Shown here piece by piece: positions 42,629-51,319 of a stretch of DNA of 64,000 nucleotides. The stretch lies in contig NZ_JBHUGS010000002.1 of assembly GCF_042682045.1 (NCBI RefSeq), positions 186,001-250,000 on the forward strand, given 5' to 3'. Within the stretch, counting starts at the first letter, position 1, and the number at the start of each line of letters is the position of its first letter. Source of the stretch: Sphingomonas_R arantia. GTDB lineage: Bacteria; Pseudomonadota; Alphaproteobacteria; Sphingomonadales; Sphingomonadaceae. The translations under genes and the position numbers were made by a program. The notes beneath the pieces were generated by a model. The model was not told where the DNA came from, did no database searches, and saw only the letters and a program-made list of their open reading frames with translations.

Positions 42629-43897
42629 GTGGACGATCCGAACATGAACCGGCGCGTGCTGTGGGCCAGCCTGGTCGGGACGGCGGTCGAGTTCTACGAT
42701 TTCTATATCTATGCGACCGCGGCGAGCCTGTTTTTCGGGGCGATGTTCTTTCCGGCCACGTCGGCGGCGGCGCAGCAGATGGCGGCTTATGCCAGCCTGG
42801 GGCTCGCGTTCGTCGCGCGGCCGGTGGGGGCGGCGGTGTTCGGTCATTATGGCGACCGGATCGGGCGGAAATCGACGCTGGTCGCGTCGCTGCTGCTGAT
42901 GGGGGGATCGACGACGCTGATTGCGTTCCTGCCGACATATCAGGTGGCGGGATGGTGGGCGCCCGCGTTGCTGTGCGTGCTGCGGTTCGGGCAGGGGTTC
43001 GGGCTGGGCGGTGAGTGGGGCGGGGCGGCGTTGCTGGCGGTCGAGAATGCGCCGCCGGGGTGGCGCGGGCGGTTCGGCATGGTGCCGCAGCTCGGCGCGC
43101 CGGTCGGGTTCATCGCGGCGAACGGCTTCTTCCTGCTGCTCGGGCTGACGCTGACGCCCGATCAGTTCCGTGACTGGGGTTGGCGCGTGCCGTTCCTGGC
43201 GAGCGCGGTACTGGTCGGGTTGGGGCTCTGGGTGCGGTTGAAGCTGACCGAGACGCCTGCGTTCAAGCAGCAGTTGGCGGAGGGGCCGCCGGAGGCGGTG
43301 CCGTTCGCGACGGTGTTCGCGCGCCATCTGGGGCCGACGCTGGCCGGGACGTTCGGTGTGGTGGCGTGTTTCGCGCTCTACTATCTCGCGACGGCGTTCG
43401 CGCTCGGTTGGGGGACCGGGACGCTCGGCTATTCGCGGACCGAGTTCCTGCTGATGCAGCTTGGCGCGATCCTGTTCATGGCGGCGGGGATCGTCGCGGC
43501 CGGCGTGCTGTCGGATCGCTACGATCCGCGGCGCGTGCTGATCGGCGGGTGCCTGGGAACGGTGGCGGTCGGGATGCTGCTCGCGCCGCTGTTCGGCAGT
43601 GGATCGGCGGTGGGGGTGTTCGTGTTCCTGGCGCTCGCGTTGCTGGCGATGGGGTTCGTGTACGGGCCGCTCGGCGCGTGGTTGCCGGGGCTGTTTCCGG
43701 CGGGGGTGCGCTATACCGGCGCGTCGATCGCGTTCAACGTCGGCGGGATCCTGGGGGGCGGGGTGGCACCGCTGGCTGCGCAGGCGATGGCGGAGCGTGG
43801 CGGGCTGGCACCGGTCGGCTGGTATCTGGCGGGGTGTGCGGCGGTCAGTCTGGTTGCGCTGCTCGCGGCGTCGCGGTCCGGGACCGCTGTCGACTGA
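42629..43897 (+). CDS. MFS transporter, metabolite:H+ symporter (MHS) type
   Basis: A 422-residue 12-span carrier. The MHS signature appears at the start: LWASLVGTAVEFYDFYIYATAASLFF, then GRPVGAAVFGHYGDRIGRKSTL-type loop 2-3 and RFGQGFGLGGEWGGAALLAVENAP. I chose the GTG at 42629, with GGGG 6 bases upstream; an ATG 15 bases later is the alternative. MHS members carry organic acids, osmolytes or similar solutes; the substrate is unknown. The tRNA-Gly gene is read toward its 3' end. Confidence 0.88.
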   Translation: MDDPNMNRRVLWASLVGTAVEFYDFYIYATAASLFFGAMFFPATSAAAQQMAAYASLGLAFVARPVGAAVFGHYGDRIGRKSTLVASLLLMGGSTTLIAFLPTYQVAGWWAPALLCVLRFGQGFGLGGEWGGAALLAVENAPPGWRGRFGMVPQLGAPVGFIAANGFFLLLGLTLTPDQFRDWGWRVPFLASAVLVGLGLWVRLKLTETPAFKQQLAEGPPEAVPFATVFARHLGPTLAGTFGVVACFALYYLATAFALGWGTGTLGYSRTEFLLMQLGAILFMAAGIVAAGVLSDRYDPRRVLIGGCLGTVAVGMLLAPLFGSGSAVGVFVFLALALLAMGFVYGPLGAWLPGLFPAGVRYTGASIAFNVGGILGGGVAPLAAQAMAERGGLAPVGWYLAGCAAVSLVALLAASRSGTAVD

Positions 43898-43908
43898 CGG
43901 TTAAAACG

Positions 43909-43982
43909 TGGAGCGGGTAGCGGGGATCGAACCCGCGTCACAAGCTTGGAAGGCTAGTGCTCTACCATTGAGCTATACCCGC
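43909..43982 (-). tRNA. tRNA-Gly (anticodon TCC)
   Basis: On the minus strand the cloverleaf folds fully: acceptor GCGGGTA/TACCCGC, D-arm GCTCAATGGTAGAGC, anticodon loop CTTCCAA (TCC), and T-arm GCGGGTTCGATCCCCGC. One mismatch (T-T) lies in the anticodon stem. The CCA end is encoded (bases 43909-43911). The TCC anticodon reads GGA and GGG codons. Confidence 0.95.
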
Positions 43983-44038
43983 GTCGGGTGGTTCCCTGCC
44001 ATTCGGGCGGGCGGTTCGTCAACCGTCTTGGCGTGCGG

Positions 44039-44368
44039 TCAGGCATGCGCCGGTTCGCGGGCGGGCGGCGCATCCGACCGGGTCCGGCGGGGCTGCGCGC
44101 CTTCGTAGAAGCCGGCGATCGTGATCCAGTCCATCCGCCATTCCATGACGATCCGATCGTCCGTGATGTGGACCAGTGCTGCGCCTTCATCGACCAATCG
44201 GAACCCGATCCGCCCGTGCCGATCAGGCGTGCCGAGGATGCGCGACCCGTCGCTGGTCGCGATCCAGAAGCGATCCTCGATCCCGGTATCGGGGATGCGC
44301 AACTGGACGTCGATGTCGCCGGTGACGGCAATGCGGTCGGAACGAATCGGTCTGATGTCGATGCCCAT
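44039..44368 (-). CDS. Small hypothetical protein, 109 aa
   Basis: I chose the ATG at 44368 (GAAGAGG 5 bases upstream), starting MGIDIRPIRSDRIAVTGDID. The mature part reads as beta-strands (FWIATSDGSRILGTPDRHGRIGF; LVHITDDRIVMEWRMDWI) with a basic C-terminus (GAQPRRTRSDAPPAREPAHA). It could be a small cytoplasmic beta protein. Family not recognised. Confidence 0.55.
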   Translation of the reverse strand: MGIDIRPIRSDRIAVTGDIDVQLRIPDTGIEDRFWIATSDGSRILGTPDRHGRIGFRLVDEGAALVHITDDRIVMEWRMDWITIAGFYEGAQPRRTRSDAPPAREPAHA

Positions 44369-44433
44369 GTCGGCCTCTTCGCGGAACAAAGGAAGAACAT
44401 GGACGAGGGCGGGTTTGTAGGAAAGCGCAAATC

Positions 44434-45102
44434 CTACTGCGATGGTGCTTTCCTGGGGTCACTCCCGATGAAGCCGAAGAAGATGTCGTGCGATAGCAGG
44501 TCACTGGCCGCCATGACGTAGGTGACGCACTCATACTGCGCCGGCGTGGCGGCGGCGCCTTCGATCCCGGTGGCGGTCAGATGCCCGAGGCCGCCCTCGG
44601 TAAAGGTTATGGTCCGGTCGTCGACCGCGACGAGCAGCGCGCCGGGTTGGACGCCGCAGAATTGTTCGACGGCCTTCGTGAACCCGGCCAGCGGGCGACC
44701 GCGCTTGATCGACCGCGCGGTTTCGGGCCGGTTCTGCTCCTGCAACCACGCGCGTGCTTCGGCGACGTCTCCGGTGTTTGCGATGGTCGCGTAGATTGCC
44801 GAATAACGCTTCCACTCCGCCGCCTCGCGGAAATAGACATAGTAGGACGTCCGGCGGGACGCGTGTGCGATGCAGGACAGCATGGTCTTTGCGAACGGTG
44901 CATTGCCACTTGCGATCCACACGACGTCTTCCTGCATGTCCTCGTCGTACGACACGCTGACGCGATCGGGTGCCACGCCGCAGCCGATCACGGCGCTGCG
45001 AGCCTTGTCCGGTGATGGCGAGGTGACGGGGGCCGGCGCCGAGCCGTTCGACGGCAATGCGGGTGCCGCCAGCAGCAGCATCGAGCCGATCAGGTCGAAC
45101 AT
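44434..45102 (-). CDS. Exported hypothetical protein, 222 aa
   Basis: The ATG at 45102 (GGGG 6 bases upstream) gives a signal-like start MFDLIGSMLLLAAPALPSNG. The mature part is a mixed domain with three cysteines (VIGCGVAPD, LSCIAHAS, VEQFCGVQPG) and YDEDMQEDVVWIASGNAPFAKTML. It has a conserved-looking C-terminal half (DLLSHDIFFGFIGSD). Family not recognised; likely periplasmic. It sits between the 109-residue gene and the divergent ICMT gene. Confidence 0.6.
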   Translation of the reverse strand: MFDLIGSMLLLAAPALPSNGSAPAPVTSPSPDKARSAVIGCGVAPDRVSVSYDEDMQEDVVWIASGNAPFAKTMLSCIAHASRRTSYYVYFREAAEWKRYSAIYATIANTGDVAEARAWLQEQNRPETARSIKRGRPLAGFTKAVEQFCGVQPGALLVAVDDRTITFTEGGLGHLTATGIEGAAATPAQYECVTYVMAASDLLSHDIFFGFIGSDPRKAPSQ

Positions 45103-45223
45103 GGCGATCCCCTCAGTCTGCCCGCGTATCGCGGCGCTGCTCCGGTATAGCAGCTTCGGACTGCGACGGGGCGTTCGGCAACGGCTTCGCGATTTCTGCA
45201 CGAATTGACGCTATGCCGGCCGA

Positions 45224-46489
45224 ATGACGGAACGGGATCAGCGGCCGCGGTCGGCAGTGAGCGGTTGGGTGGGGCTGGCCGGGATGGTCGGGCTGGCGGC
45301 GTGGATCGCGGTGGCGGCGTATTGGGGCATGGACGGGCCGATGGCGGGGATGGCCGCGGTCGTCGCGTGCGGGCTGCCGATGGTGGCGTGGTCGCTGATC
45401 GTCGACAAGGTGCATCGGCGGGCGTCGACCGGGATCGACTGGTCGTTGCGCCGGCCCTGGGCCGAGGTGCGCGAGACCGCGTTCGCCAAGATCGCCGGGC
45501 TGTGGGTGACGTGGGCGGCGATCGCGGGCTTCTACGCGCTCGGGCGGTGGTATTGGCAGGGCGGATATGTGTTCGCGATGCAGGTGCTGGCCGGTGTCGT
45601 GCCGGCGTTGTTGCTGCTGTCGGTGCCCTACATCTTCTGGATCGACAGGCGGCTGATCGAGCCGCGCGACGGGGCCTATGCGTTCGGGCAATGGCTGAGC
45701 GGGCGGGCGCATGACCGCGACGCGGTGGCGCGGCATGCGCGGGCGTGGGCGGTGAAGGGGTTCTTCACGGCGTTCATGCTGTCGATCGTGCCGGGGAACT
45801 GGCACGAGCTGATGCACCGCGATCCGTGGGCGATGCTGGCGGATCCGATGGCGGCGGCGTTTGGGCTGATCACGCTGATGTTCCTGATCGACGTGGCGTT
45901 CGCGACGGTCGGCTATGTCCTGACGATGCGGCCGCTGGATGCGCATATCCGATCGGCGAACCCGTATCTCGGTGGCTGGGTGTCGGCGCTGGCCTGCTAC
46001 CCGCCGTTCATCCTGATCGCGCGCGGCGGGCCGGTGGATTACGAGACGGGCGGGGCGAACTGGTCCTGGTGGCTGGCGGGGAGCCCGCGGCTGACGTTCG
46101 TCTGGATGGTGCCGCTGGTCGTGCTGACGGGCGTCTATGCCTGGGCGACGGTGGCGTTCGGGTTGCGGTTTTCCAATCTGACGCATCGCGGGATCATCAC
46201 CAACGGACCGTACCGGATTACCAAGCATCCGGCCTATCTGGCGAAGAACCTGTTCTGGTGGATGTCGGCGATGCCGTTCCTGGCGGTGTCGGGGGATCTA
46301 GCGACGGGGGTGCGCAACACGGTGCTGATGGGGGTGGTGAGCGGCGTCTATTACTGGCGCGCGCGGACCGAGGAGAAGCATCTCGGCGCGGATCCGGAAT
46401 ACCGGGCCTATGCGGCGTGGATGGACCGGCATGGGCCGGTGCCGCGGGTGTTGGGGAAGGTCGGGTTGCGGACCGGGGGGTGGAGCTGA
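45224..46489 (+). CDS. Multi-span isoprenylcysteine methyltransferase (ICMT)-family protein
   Basis: A 421-residue membrane protein with about 9 spans. The C-terminal ICMT/phospholipid methyltransferase motif is clear: LRFSNLTHRGIITNGPYRITKHPAYLAKNLFWWM, and then RTEEKHLGADPEYRAYAAWMDRHGPVPR. Bacterial members methylate lipids or other small targets in the membrane with SAM. The N-terminal half (VGLAAWIAVAAYWGM; VHRRASTGIDWSLRRPW) is not recognisable. It is divergent from the 222-residue gene. Confidence 0.85.
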   Translation: MTERDQRPRSAVSGWVGLAGMVGLAAWIAVAAYWGMDGPMAGMAAVVACGLPMVAWSLIVDKVHRRASTGIDWSLRRPWAEVRETAFAKIAGLWVTWAAIAGFYALGRWYWQGGYVFAMQVLAGVVPALLLLSVPYIFWIDRRLIEPRDGAYAFGQWLSGRAHDRDAVARHARAWAVKGFFTAFMLSIVPGNWHELMHRDPWAMLADPMAAAFGLITLMFLIDVAFATVGYVLTMRPLDAHIRSANPYLGGWVSALACYPPFILIARGGPVDYETGGANWSWWLAGSPRLTFVWMVPLVVLTGVYAWATVAFGLRFSNLTHRGIITNGPYRITKHPAYLAKNLFWWMSAMPFLAVSGDLATGVRNTVLMGVVSGVYYWRARTEEKHLGADPEYRAYAAWMDRHGPVPRVLGKVGLRTGGWS

Positions 46490-46545
46490 CCGTTTCATCC
46501 CAACAGCGTCGCAGCTGTGTTGAGGTAGTCCCCACCCCAACCCAG

Positions 46546-46626
46546 TTTCACGCCACGTCAGGTGAAACATGCCCCCGGCATGTTTCAGGAATTGCCGGGG
46601 CAATTCCGACCTGACGTGACGTAAAA
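46546..46626. repeat. Nested inverted repeat (three-way-junction-like element)
   Basis: An outer stem, TTTCACGCCACGTCAGGT paired with ACCTGACGTGACGTAAAA (16 of 18 pairs), encloses two perfect hairpins: GAAACATGCC-CCC-GGCATGTTTC (10 bp) and GGAATTGC-CGGG-GCAATTCC (8 bp). As RNA or single-stranded DNA this would fold into a three-way junction. It lies between convergent genes. It does not match the class A, B, C or D repeats. A structured RNA, a mobile palindrome or a terminator-like barrier are all possible. Confidence 0.8.
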
Positions 46627-46645
46627 CTCCTAAAGGAGAGGGGTT
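46626..46645 (-). terminator. Weak candidate terminator after gshA
   Basis: On the minus strand, CTCCTTTAGGAG is followed by TTTTAC: a short 4-5 bp stem and a T-run. It lies just past the gshA stop and could stop leftward transcription, with help from the nested repeat next to it. Confidence 0.35.
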
Positions 46646-46656
46646 TTCGGTTGTGA

Positions 46657-48027
46657 TTAGAAGCGCATCTCGTCGTAGATGCGGCTGAGGTCGCCCTGCC
46701 ATTCGCCGTGGTAGCGTTCGAGCAGGCGGTCCGCGGAAGTCTTGCCGCTGGCGACGATGTCGCGGAGCGGGCTGAGATAGCCGGTTTCGTCATCGCCGGC
46801 CGCGTTGTGGCGTGCGCGAGCCTTGAGACCGGCATGGGCGACGTCGAGCACTTGCGCGCCAAGTTCCTTGAACGTGCGGCCGCGCGGGCCGACCGTCTTG
46901 AGGCCGAGCCGCGGGACGTCGGCGCGGATGCGGGTGTGGTCCGCGATCGTCCAGTGCTTGACGAGATCCCACGCCGCATCGAGCGCGGCATCGTCGTATA
47001 GCAACCCGACCCAGAAGGCAGGAAGCGCGCAGATCGTGCCGTGCGGGCCGCCGTCCGCGCCGCGCATTTCGAGGAAGCTCTTCAGCCGCACTTCGGGGAA
47101 GGCGGTGGAGAGATGGTCGGACCAGTCGGTGCGGGTCGGCTTGTGCCCCGGATACACCGGCAGTTCGCCGCGCAAGAACGCCTTGAAGTCATGGCCCGCG
47201 GCGTCGATGTATTTCCCGTCGCGGTACACGAAGTACATCGGCACGTTCAGCATGTAGTCGGCATAGCGTTCATAGCCGAACCCGTCCTCGAACACGAACG
47301 GCAGCATGCCGGTGCGCGCCGGATCGGTATCGGTCCAGATGTGGCTGCGGTAGCTGAGGTAACCGTTCGGCTTGCCTTCGGTGAAGGGCGAGTTGGCGAA
47401 CAGCGCGGTGGCGAGCGGTTGCAGTGCCAGGCTGACCCGGAACTTCTTCACCATGTCGGCCTCGCTGCCATAATCCAGGTTCGTCTGGATCGTGCAGGTG
47501 CGGAGCATCATGTCGAGCCCCATGCCGCCGACGCGCGGCATGTGATCGAGCATGATCCGGTAGCGGCCCTTGGGCATGATCGGCAGTTCGGCGCGCGTCT
47601 TGTCCGGCCACATGCCCATTCCGAGGAAGCCGAGGCCGAGCTTCTCGCCGATCGCCTTCACCTGTTCCAGGTGGCGGCCGGTTTCGGCGCAGGTCTGGTG
47701 GAGGTTGTCGAGCGGGGCGCCGGACAGTTCGAACTGGCCCGCCGGTTCCAGGCTGACATTGCCGTCGCTGCCCGCCAGCGCGATGACGTTGCCGCCCTCC
47801 TCGATCCCGGTCCAGCCATAGTCGCCCATGCCGGCCAGCAGATCACGGATGCCGCCCGTCTCGGTGTAGGACGGGGCGCGGCGATCCGCGGTGCGGAACA
47901 CGAATTTTTCGTGCTCCGTCCCGATCCGCCAGCGGTCCTTCGGTTTTTCACCATCTGCGAACAGGCCGATCAGGTCGGCGCGATCGGTGATGGTCGCGGT
48001 GCTGAGGGTGTCGGTCGTGCTGCTCAT
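46657..48027 (-). CDS. gshA: Glutamate-cysteine ligase, plant/alphaproteobacterial type
   Basis: A 456-residue class II GCL that joins Glu and Cys to gamma-Glu-Cys, the first step of glutathione synthesis. Motifs: DRWRIGTEHEKFVF, GGNVIALAGSDGNVSLEPAGQFELSG, MPKGRYRIMLDHM, MLRTCTIQTNLDYGSEADM and LEMRGADGGPHGTICALPAFWVG. The ATG at 48027 matches the family N-terminus; the frame is open to 48099. It follows rsmE on the same strand, a common arrangement in alphaproteobacteria. Confidence 0.95.
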   Translation of the reverse strand: MSSTTDTLSTATITDRADLIGLFADGEKPKDRWRIGTEHEKFVFRTADRRAPSYTETGGIRDLLAGMGDYGWTGIEEGGNVIALAGSDGNVSLEPAGQFELSGAPLDNLHQTCAETGRHLEQVKAIGEKLGLGFLGMGMWPDKTRAELPIMPKGRYRIMLDHMPRVGGMGLDMMLRTCTIQTNLDYGSEADMVKKFRVSLALQPLATALFANSPFTEGKPNGYLSYRSHIWTDTDPARTGMLPFVFEDGFGYERYADYMLNVPMYFVYRDGKYIDAAGHDFKAFLRGELPVYPGHKPTRTDWSDHLSTAFPEVRLKSFLEMRGADGGPHGTICALPAFWVGLLYDDAALDAAWDLVKHWTIADHTRIRADVPRLGLKTVGPRGRTFKELGAQVLDVAHAGLKARARHNAAGDDETGYLSPLRDIVASGKTSADRLLERYHGEWQGDLSRIYDEMRF

Positions 48028-48082
48028 GAACGCGCCCTTACGCGTGGGCGGGGATGCGCGCCAGCGAGCATTTTTCGAGGCG

Positions 48083-48820
48083 TCACCAGTCGCCCGCATG
48101 CGCCATCCAGAGTGCCACCGCGGCCGCCATGGCGGTGTCGGCGCGCAGGATTCGGGGGCCGAGCGTGACGCCCGACGCCTGCGGGATCGCGCGGATCGAG
48201 TCGCGTTCTTCGGGGGTGAAACCGCCCTCCGGCCCGATGAGGATCGCGGCCGGGCCGGGGCGGACGGCCTGCCCGAACGACAACCCGCCGGTTTCGTCGG
48301 CGAAGAGCAGCTGGCGGTCGTCGGGCCACGCCTTGAGCAGCGTGTCGAGCGGGGTGAGTTCGGCGAGATCGGGAAGCGCGGTGCGGCCGCATTGTTCGGC
48401 CGCCTCGATCAGGTGGGCGCGGAGCCGGTCGTGGTTGAGCCGGTCGACGATGGTGCGGCGGGTGAGGACGGGGACGATCCGTGCGACGCCCAGTTCGCAG
48501 GCTTTCTCCATCAGCCAGTCGATACGGCCTTTTTTGATCGGCGCGGCGAGCAGCCAGAGGTCGGGGACGGGCTCACGGTCGCGCAGGTGGCGGGTGATGG
48601 CGAGCGTGACGGCGCGGCGCTCGGCGGTGACGATTTCGGCGAGCCATTCGCCGGTGCGGTCGTCGAACAGCTTCACCTGTGCCCCGGGTTTGAGGCGCAG
48701 GACGGCGCCGAGATAGTTGGCGGCTGGGCCGTCCAGGGTGAGGTGGGCGTCCTGGGTCAGGGGCTGGTCGAGGTAGAGGCGGGGGAGGGTGTTGGGGGGC
48801 CAGGCTGGGGTGGCGGGCAT
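48083..48820 (-). CDS. rsmE: 16S rRNA m3U1498 methyltransferase
   Basis: A 245-residue RsmE SPOUT enzyme. The PUA-like N-terminus reads PRLYLDQPLTQDAHLTLDG and KLFDDRTGEWLAEIV. The knotted domain shows KGRIDWLMEKACELGVARIVPVLTRRTIV, EAAEQCGRTALPDL and ILIGPEGGFTPEERDSI, with LGPRILRADTAMAAAVALW at the end. I chose the ATG at 48820 over 48922, because the region between is repeat DNA. It methylates N3 of U1498 in 16S rRNA. Confidence 0.94.
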   Translation of the reverse strand: MPATPAWPPNTLPRLYLDQPLTQDAHLTLDGPAANYLGAVLRLKPGAQVKLFDDRTGEWLAEIVTAERRAVTLAITRHLRDREPVPDLWLLAAPIKKGRIDWLMEKACELGVARIVPVLTRRTIVDRLNHDRLRAHLIEAAEQCGRTALPDLAELTPLDTLLKAWPDDRQLLFADETGGLSFGQAVRPGPAAILIGPEGGFTPEERDSIRAIPQASGVTLGPRILRADTAMAAAVALWMAHAGDW

Positions 48821-48861
48821 TTTCTTGGCTTTCGCGGAGTGAGTCGTGTGTAGCCATATAG

Positions 48862-48884
48862 CCCTCCCCCCATCGGGGGGAGGG
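48862..48884. repeat. G/C hairpin repeat, class C copy 1
   Basis: A perfect 10-bp stem: CCCTCCCCCC, ATC loop, GGGGGGAGGG. The same hairpin is repeated at 48956-48978, both in the gap between the divergent rsmE and ubiA genes. This G-rich palindrome is found in many sphingomonads. Confidence 0.8.
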
Positions 48885-48955
48885 TACGGTGAGGGGCTTT
48901 GGCTGGACGGGGTCTGTTCCATTGTCGCTTCACCCAGAAAAACCCCCCACCCCAG

Positions 48956-48978
48956 CCCTCCCCCCGGTGGGGGGAGGG
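48956..48978. repeat. G/C hairpin repeat, class C copy 2
   Basis: CCCTCCCCCC, GGT loop, GGGGGGAGGG; identical arms to copy 1. Flanking sequence (ACCCCCCACCCCAGCC on the left here; GGTGAGGGGCTTT on the right of copy 1) suggests the two copies face each other as an inverted pair, leaving about 70 bases between them. Confidence 0.8.
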
Positions 48979-49016
48979 GGCTTTGTTCCGTGCTTCCTGA
49001 GCGGTAAGGCGTTCCG

Positions 49017-49925
49017 ATGACGACAGAGACTACCCCCGACAGCGAGCAGCGTGGTTTCGTGCGGTTGCTGCCCGCTGCGATCCAGCCATTCTGGTTGCTG
49101 GCGCGGTTCGATCGGCCGATCGGGGGGTGGTTGCTGTTCTGGCCGGGGGCTTGGGCGATCGCGCTAGCGGGGGCGGGGTGGGCGCGGGTCGATCTGATCC
49201 TGTGGTTTCTGCTCGGCGCGTTCGCGATGCGCGGGGCGGGGTGCGTCTATAACGACATCGTCGACCGCGATCTGGATGCGCAGGTCGAGCGGACGCGGAA
49301 CCGGCCGTTGCCGAGCGGGCAGGTTTCGGTGCGGGCGGCGTGGATCTGGCTGGTGATGCTGTGCGCGGTCGGGCTGGTCGTGCTGACGCAGTTGAACTTG
49401 ACCGCGGCGATCACCGCGGTGGCGAGCTTGGGGGCGGTGGCGGCCTATCCGTTCATGAAGCGCATCACGTGGTGGCCGCAGGCGTGGCTGGGGATCGTGT
49501 TCAGCTGGGCGGCGCTGGTGGGGTGGCCCGCGGCGACGGGGACGTTCGCGCCGGCGCTGGCGTGGCTCTATGCCGGGTCGATCGCCTGGGTGATCGGGTA
49601 CGACACGATCTATGCGTTGCAGGATATCGAGGACGACCAGATCGCAGGTGTAAAGTCCAGCGCGCGGGCGCTCGGGGCCCATGCGCGCGCGGGGATCGCA
49701 ATCTTCTATGCGGTGGCGGTGGCGGCGTGGGGCGTGGCGATCTGGCAGGTCCGGCCGCAGGGGCTGGCGCTGCTCGCGCTGGCGCCGGTCGCGCTGCATC
49801 TCGCGGCGCAGGTCATGACGCTGAAACCCGCGGACGGCGGCGATGCGCTGGCGAAGTTCCGGTCGAACCGCTTTGCCGGGCTGCTGATGTTCCTGGCGTG
49901 CCTGGTGGTGGGCAGCGCGCGCTAG
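49017..49925 (+). CDS. ubiA: 4-hydroxybenzoate polyprenyltransferase
   Basis: A 302-residue membrane prenyltransferase of ubiquinone synthesis. The two aspartate-rich metal and substrate motifs are present: NDIVDRDLDAQVERTRNRPLPSG and YDTIYALQDIEDDQIAGVKSSA. There are about 8 spans (WLLFWPGAWAIALAGAG; AWLGIVFSWAALVGWPAA). The ATG at 49017 sits just past the class C repeats. It is divergent from rsmE. Confidence 0.95.
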   Translation: MTTETTPDSEQRGFVRLLPAAIQPFWLLARFDRPIGGWLLFWPGAWAIALAGAGWARVDLILWFLLGAFAMRGAGCVYNDIVDRDLDAQVERTRNRPLPSGQVSVRAAWIWLVMLCAVGLVVLTQLNLTAAITAVASLGAVAAYPFMKRITWWPQAWLGIVFSWAALVGWPAATGTFAPALAWLYAGSIAWVIGYDTIYALQDIEDDQIAGVKSSARALGAHARAGIAIFYAVAVAAWGVAIWQVRPQGLALLALAPVALHLAAQVMTLKPADGGDALAKFRSNRFAGLLMFLACLVVGSAR

Positions 49926-49963
49926 CCGGGACGGCCCTTTCGCCGGGGCCGCCGCGGCCCTAG

Positions 49964-51319
49964 ATGTCAAACATGCTGACATCCTCTTCCGCCGCGGCGC
50001 GTGCCGCCGATCTCGTTGCCGATGCCGTTGCGGCCGGTGCCGACAGTGCCGACGTCCTCTATGTGCGCGATGCATCGACGCAGGTGTCGGTGCGGCTCTG
50101 TAAGCTCGACGATGTGCAGCGGTCGGACGGCGAGGAGATCGGGCTGCGGCTGTTCGTCGGGCGGCGGTCGGCGAGCGTGTCGTCGTCTGACCTGTCCGCG
50201 GACGCGATGCGCGCGCTGGTCGAGCGTGCGGTCGCGATGGCGCGGGAGGCGCCGGAGGACCCCTATGCGGGGCTCGCTCCGGCCGAGCTGCTGGCGACCG
50301 GGGCGGTGCCCGATGTCGATATCGACGATGGCGGCGGGGTCGGCCCGGCTGAGCTGAAGGCACGCGCGCTGGAGGCCGAGGAGGTCGCGCGGGCGGTGCC
50401 GGGCATCACGAACAGCGAGGGCGCGGGGGCGAGTGCCAGCCGGGCGACGATCGCGCTGGCGACGTCGACCGGCTTTGCGCGCGAGTACAGCACGACGGCC
50501 TATGGCTGTTCCGCCAGTGTGATCGCGGGGGCGGGTGGCGCGATGCAGCGAGATTACGCCAGCCACAGCGCGCGGCATCTGGCGGATCTGGAGGCGGCCG
50601 ACACGATCGGGCGGCGCGCGGGCGAGCGGGCGACGGCGCGGCTGAACCCGGTGCAGCTGCCGTCGGGCCGGATGCCGGTGGTGTTCGACCCGAGGGTCAG
50701 CGCCGGGCTGCTCGGTCCGCTGATCGGCGCGATCACCGGGTCGGCGATCGCGCGGCGGACGAGTTTCCTGCTGGATGCAATGGGGACGCAGCTGTTCGCA
50801 CCGGGGATCAGCGTGATCGACGATCCGCACCGCGTGCGCGGACTGCGGTCGCGGCCGTTCGATGGCGAGGGGCTGCCGACTGCGCGGAGCGAGATCGTGG
50901 CGGACGGGCGGCTGACCGGGTGGATCGCCGATTCCGCGTCCGCGCGGCAGCTCGGGATCCAGCCGACCGGCCATGCCAGCCGCGGAATCGGTGGATCGCC
51001 GGGCGCGGGGACGACGAACCTGCATCTGGCGGCGGGGACACTGTCGGTCGAGGAGTTGATCGCGGACATCACGCTGGGCGTGTGGGTGATCGAGCTGATC
51101 GGGAGCGGCGTGAACGGGCTGACCGGCGACTATAGCCGGGGCGCGGCGGGCTTTGCGATCCGCGACGGCAAGCTGGCGGAGCCGGTGGCGGAGATCACGA
51201 TCGCGGGCAATCTCAAGACGATGTACCGCGAACTTGTGCCGGCGTCTGACCTGGTGTTCCGCGGCGGTAGCAACGCGCCGACGGTGCGGATCGATGGCAT
51301 GACGGTGGCGGGTGCCTGA
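49964..51319 (+). CDS. pmbA: PmbA/TldE family metalloprotease partner
   Basis: A 451-residue TldD/TldE-family protein: N-terminal ADLVADAVAAGADSADVLYVRDAS and GLRLFVGRRSASVSSSDLS, and a C-terminal beta-rich part with GRMPVVFDPRVSAGLLGPLIGAITG, GWIADSASARQLGIQPTGHASRG and VGVWVIELIGSGVNGLTGDYSRGAAGF. PmbA (TldE) works with TldD to process peptides. TldD is not in the window. The start is at 49964 or 9 bases later (both in frame). It overlaps the phosphatase gene by 8 bases. Confidence 0.92.
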   Translation: MSNMLTSSSAAARAADLVADAVAAGADSADVLYVRDASTQVSVRLCKLDDVQRSDGEEIGLRLFVGRRSASVSSSDLSADAMRALVERAVAMAREAPEDPYAGLAPAELLATGAVPDVDIDDGGGVGPAELKARALEAEEVARAVPGITNSEGAGASASRATIALATSTGFAREYSTTAYGCSASVIAGAGGAMQRDYASHSARHLADLEAADTIGRRAGERATARLNPVQLPSGRMPVVFDPRVSAGLLGPLIGAITGSAIARRTSFLLDAMGTQLFAPGISVIDDPHRVRGLRSRPFDGEGLPTARSEIVADGRLTGWIADSASARQLGIQPTGHASRGIGGSPGAGTTNLHLAAGTLSVEELIADITLGVWVIELIGSGVNGLTGDYSRGAAGFAIRDGKLAEPVAEITIAGNLKTMYRELVPASDLVFRGGSNAPTVRIDGMTVAGA

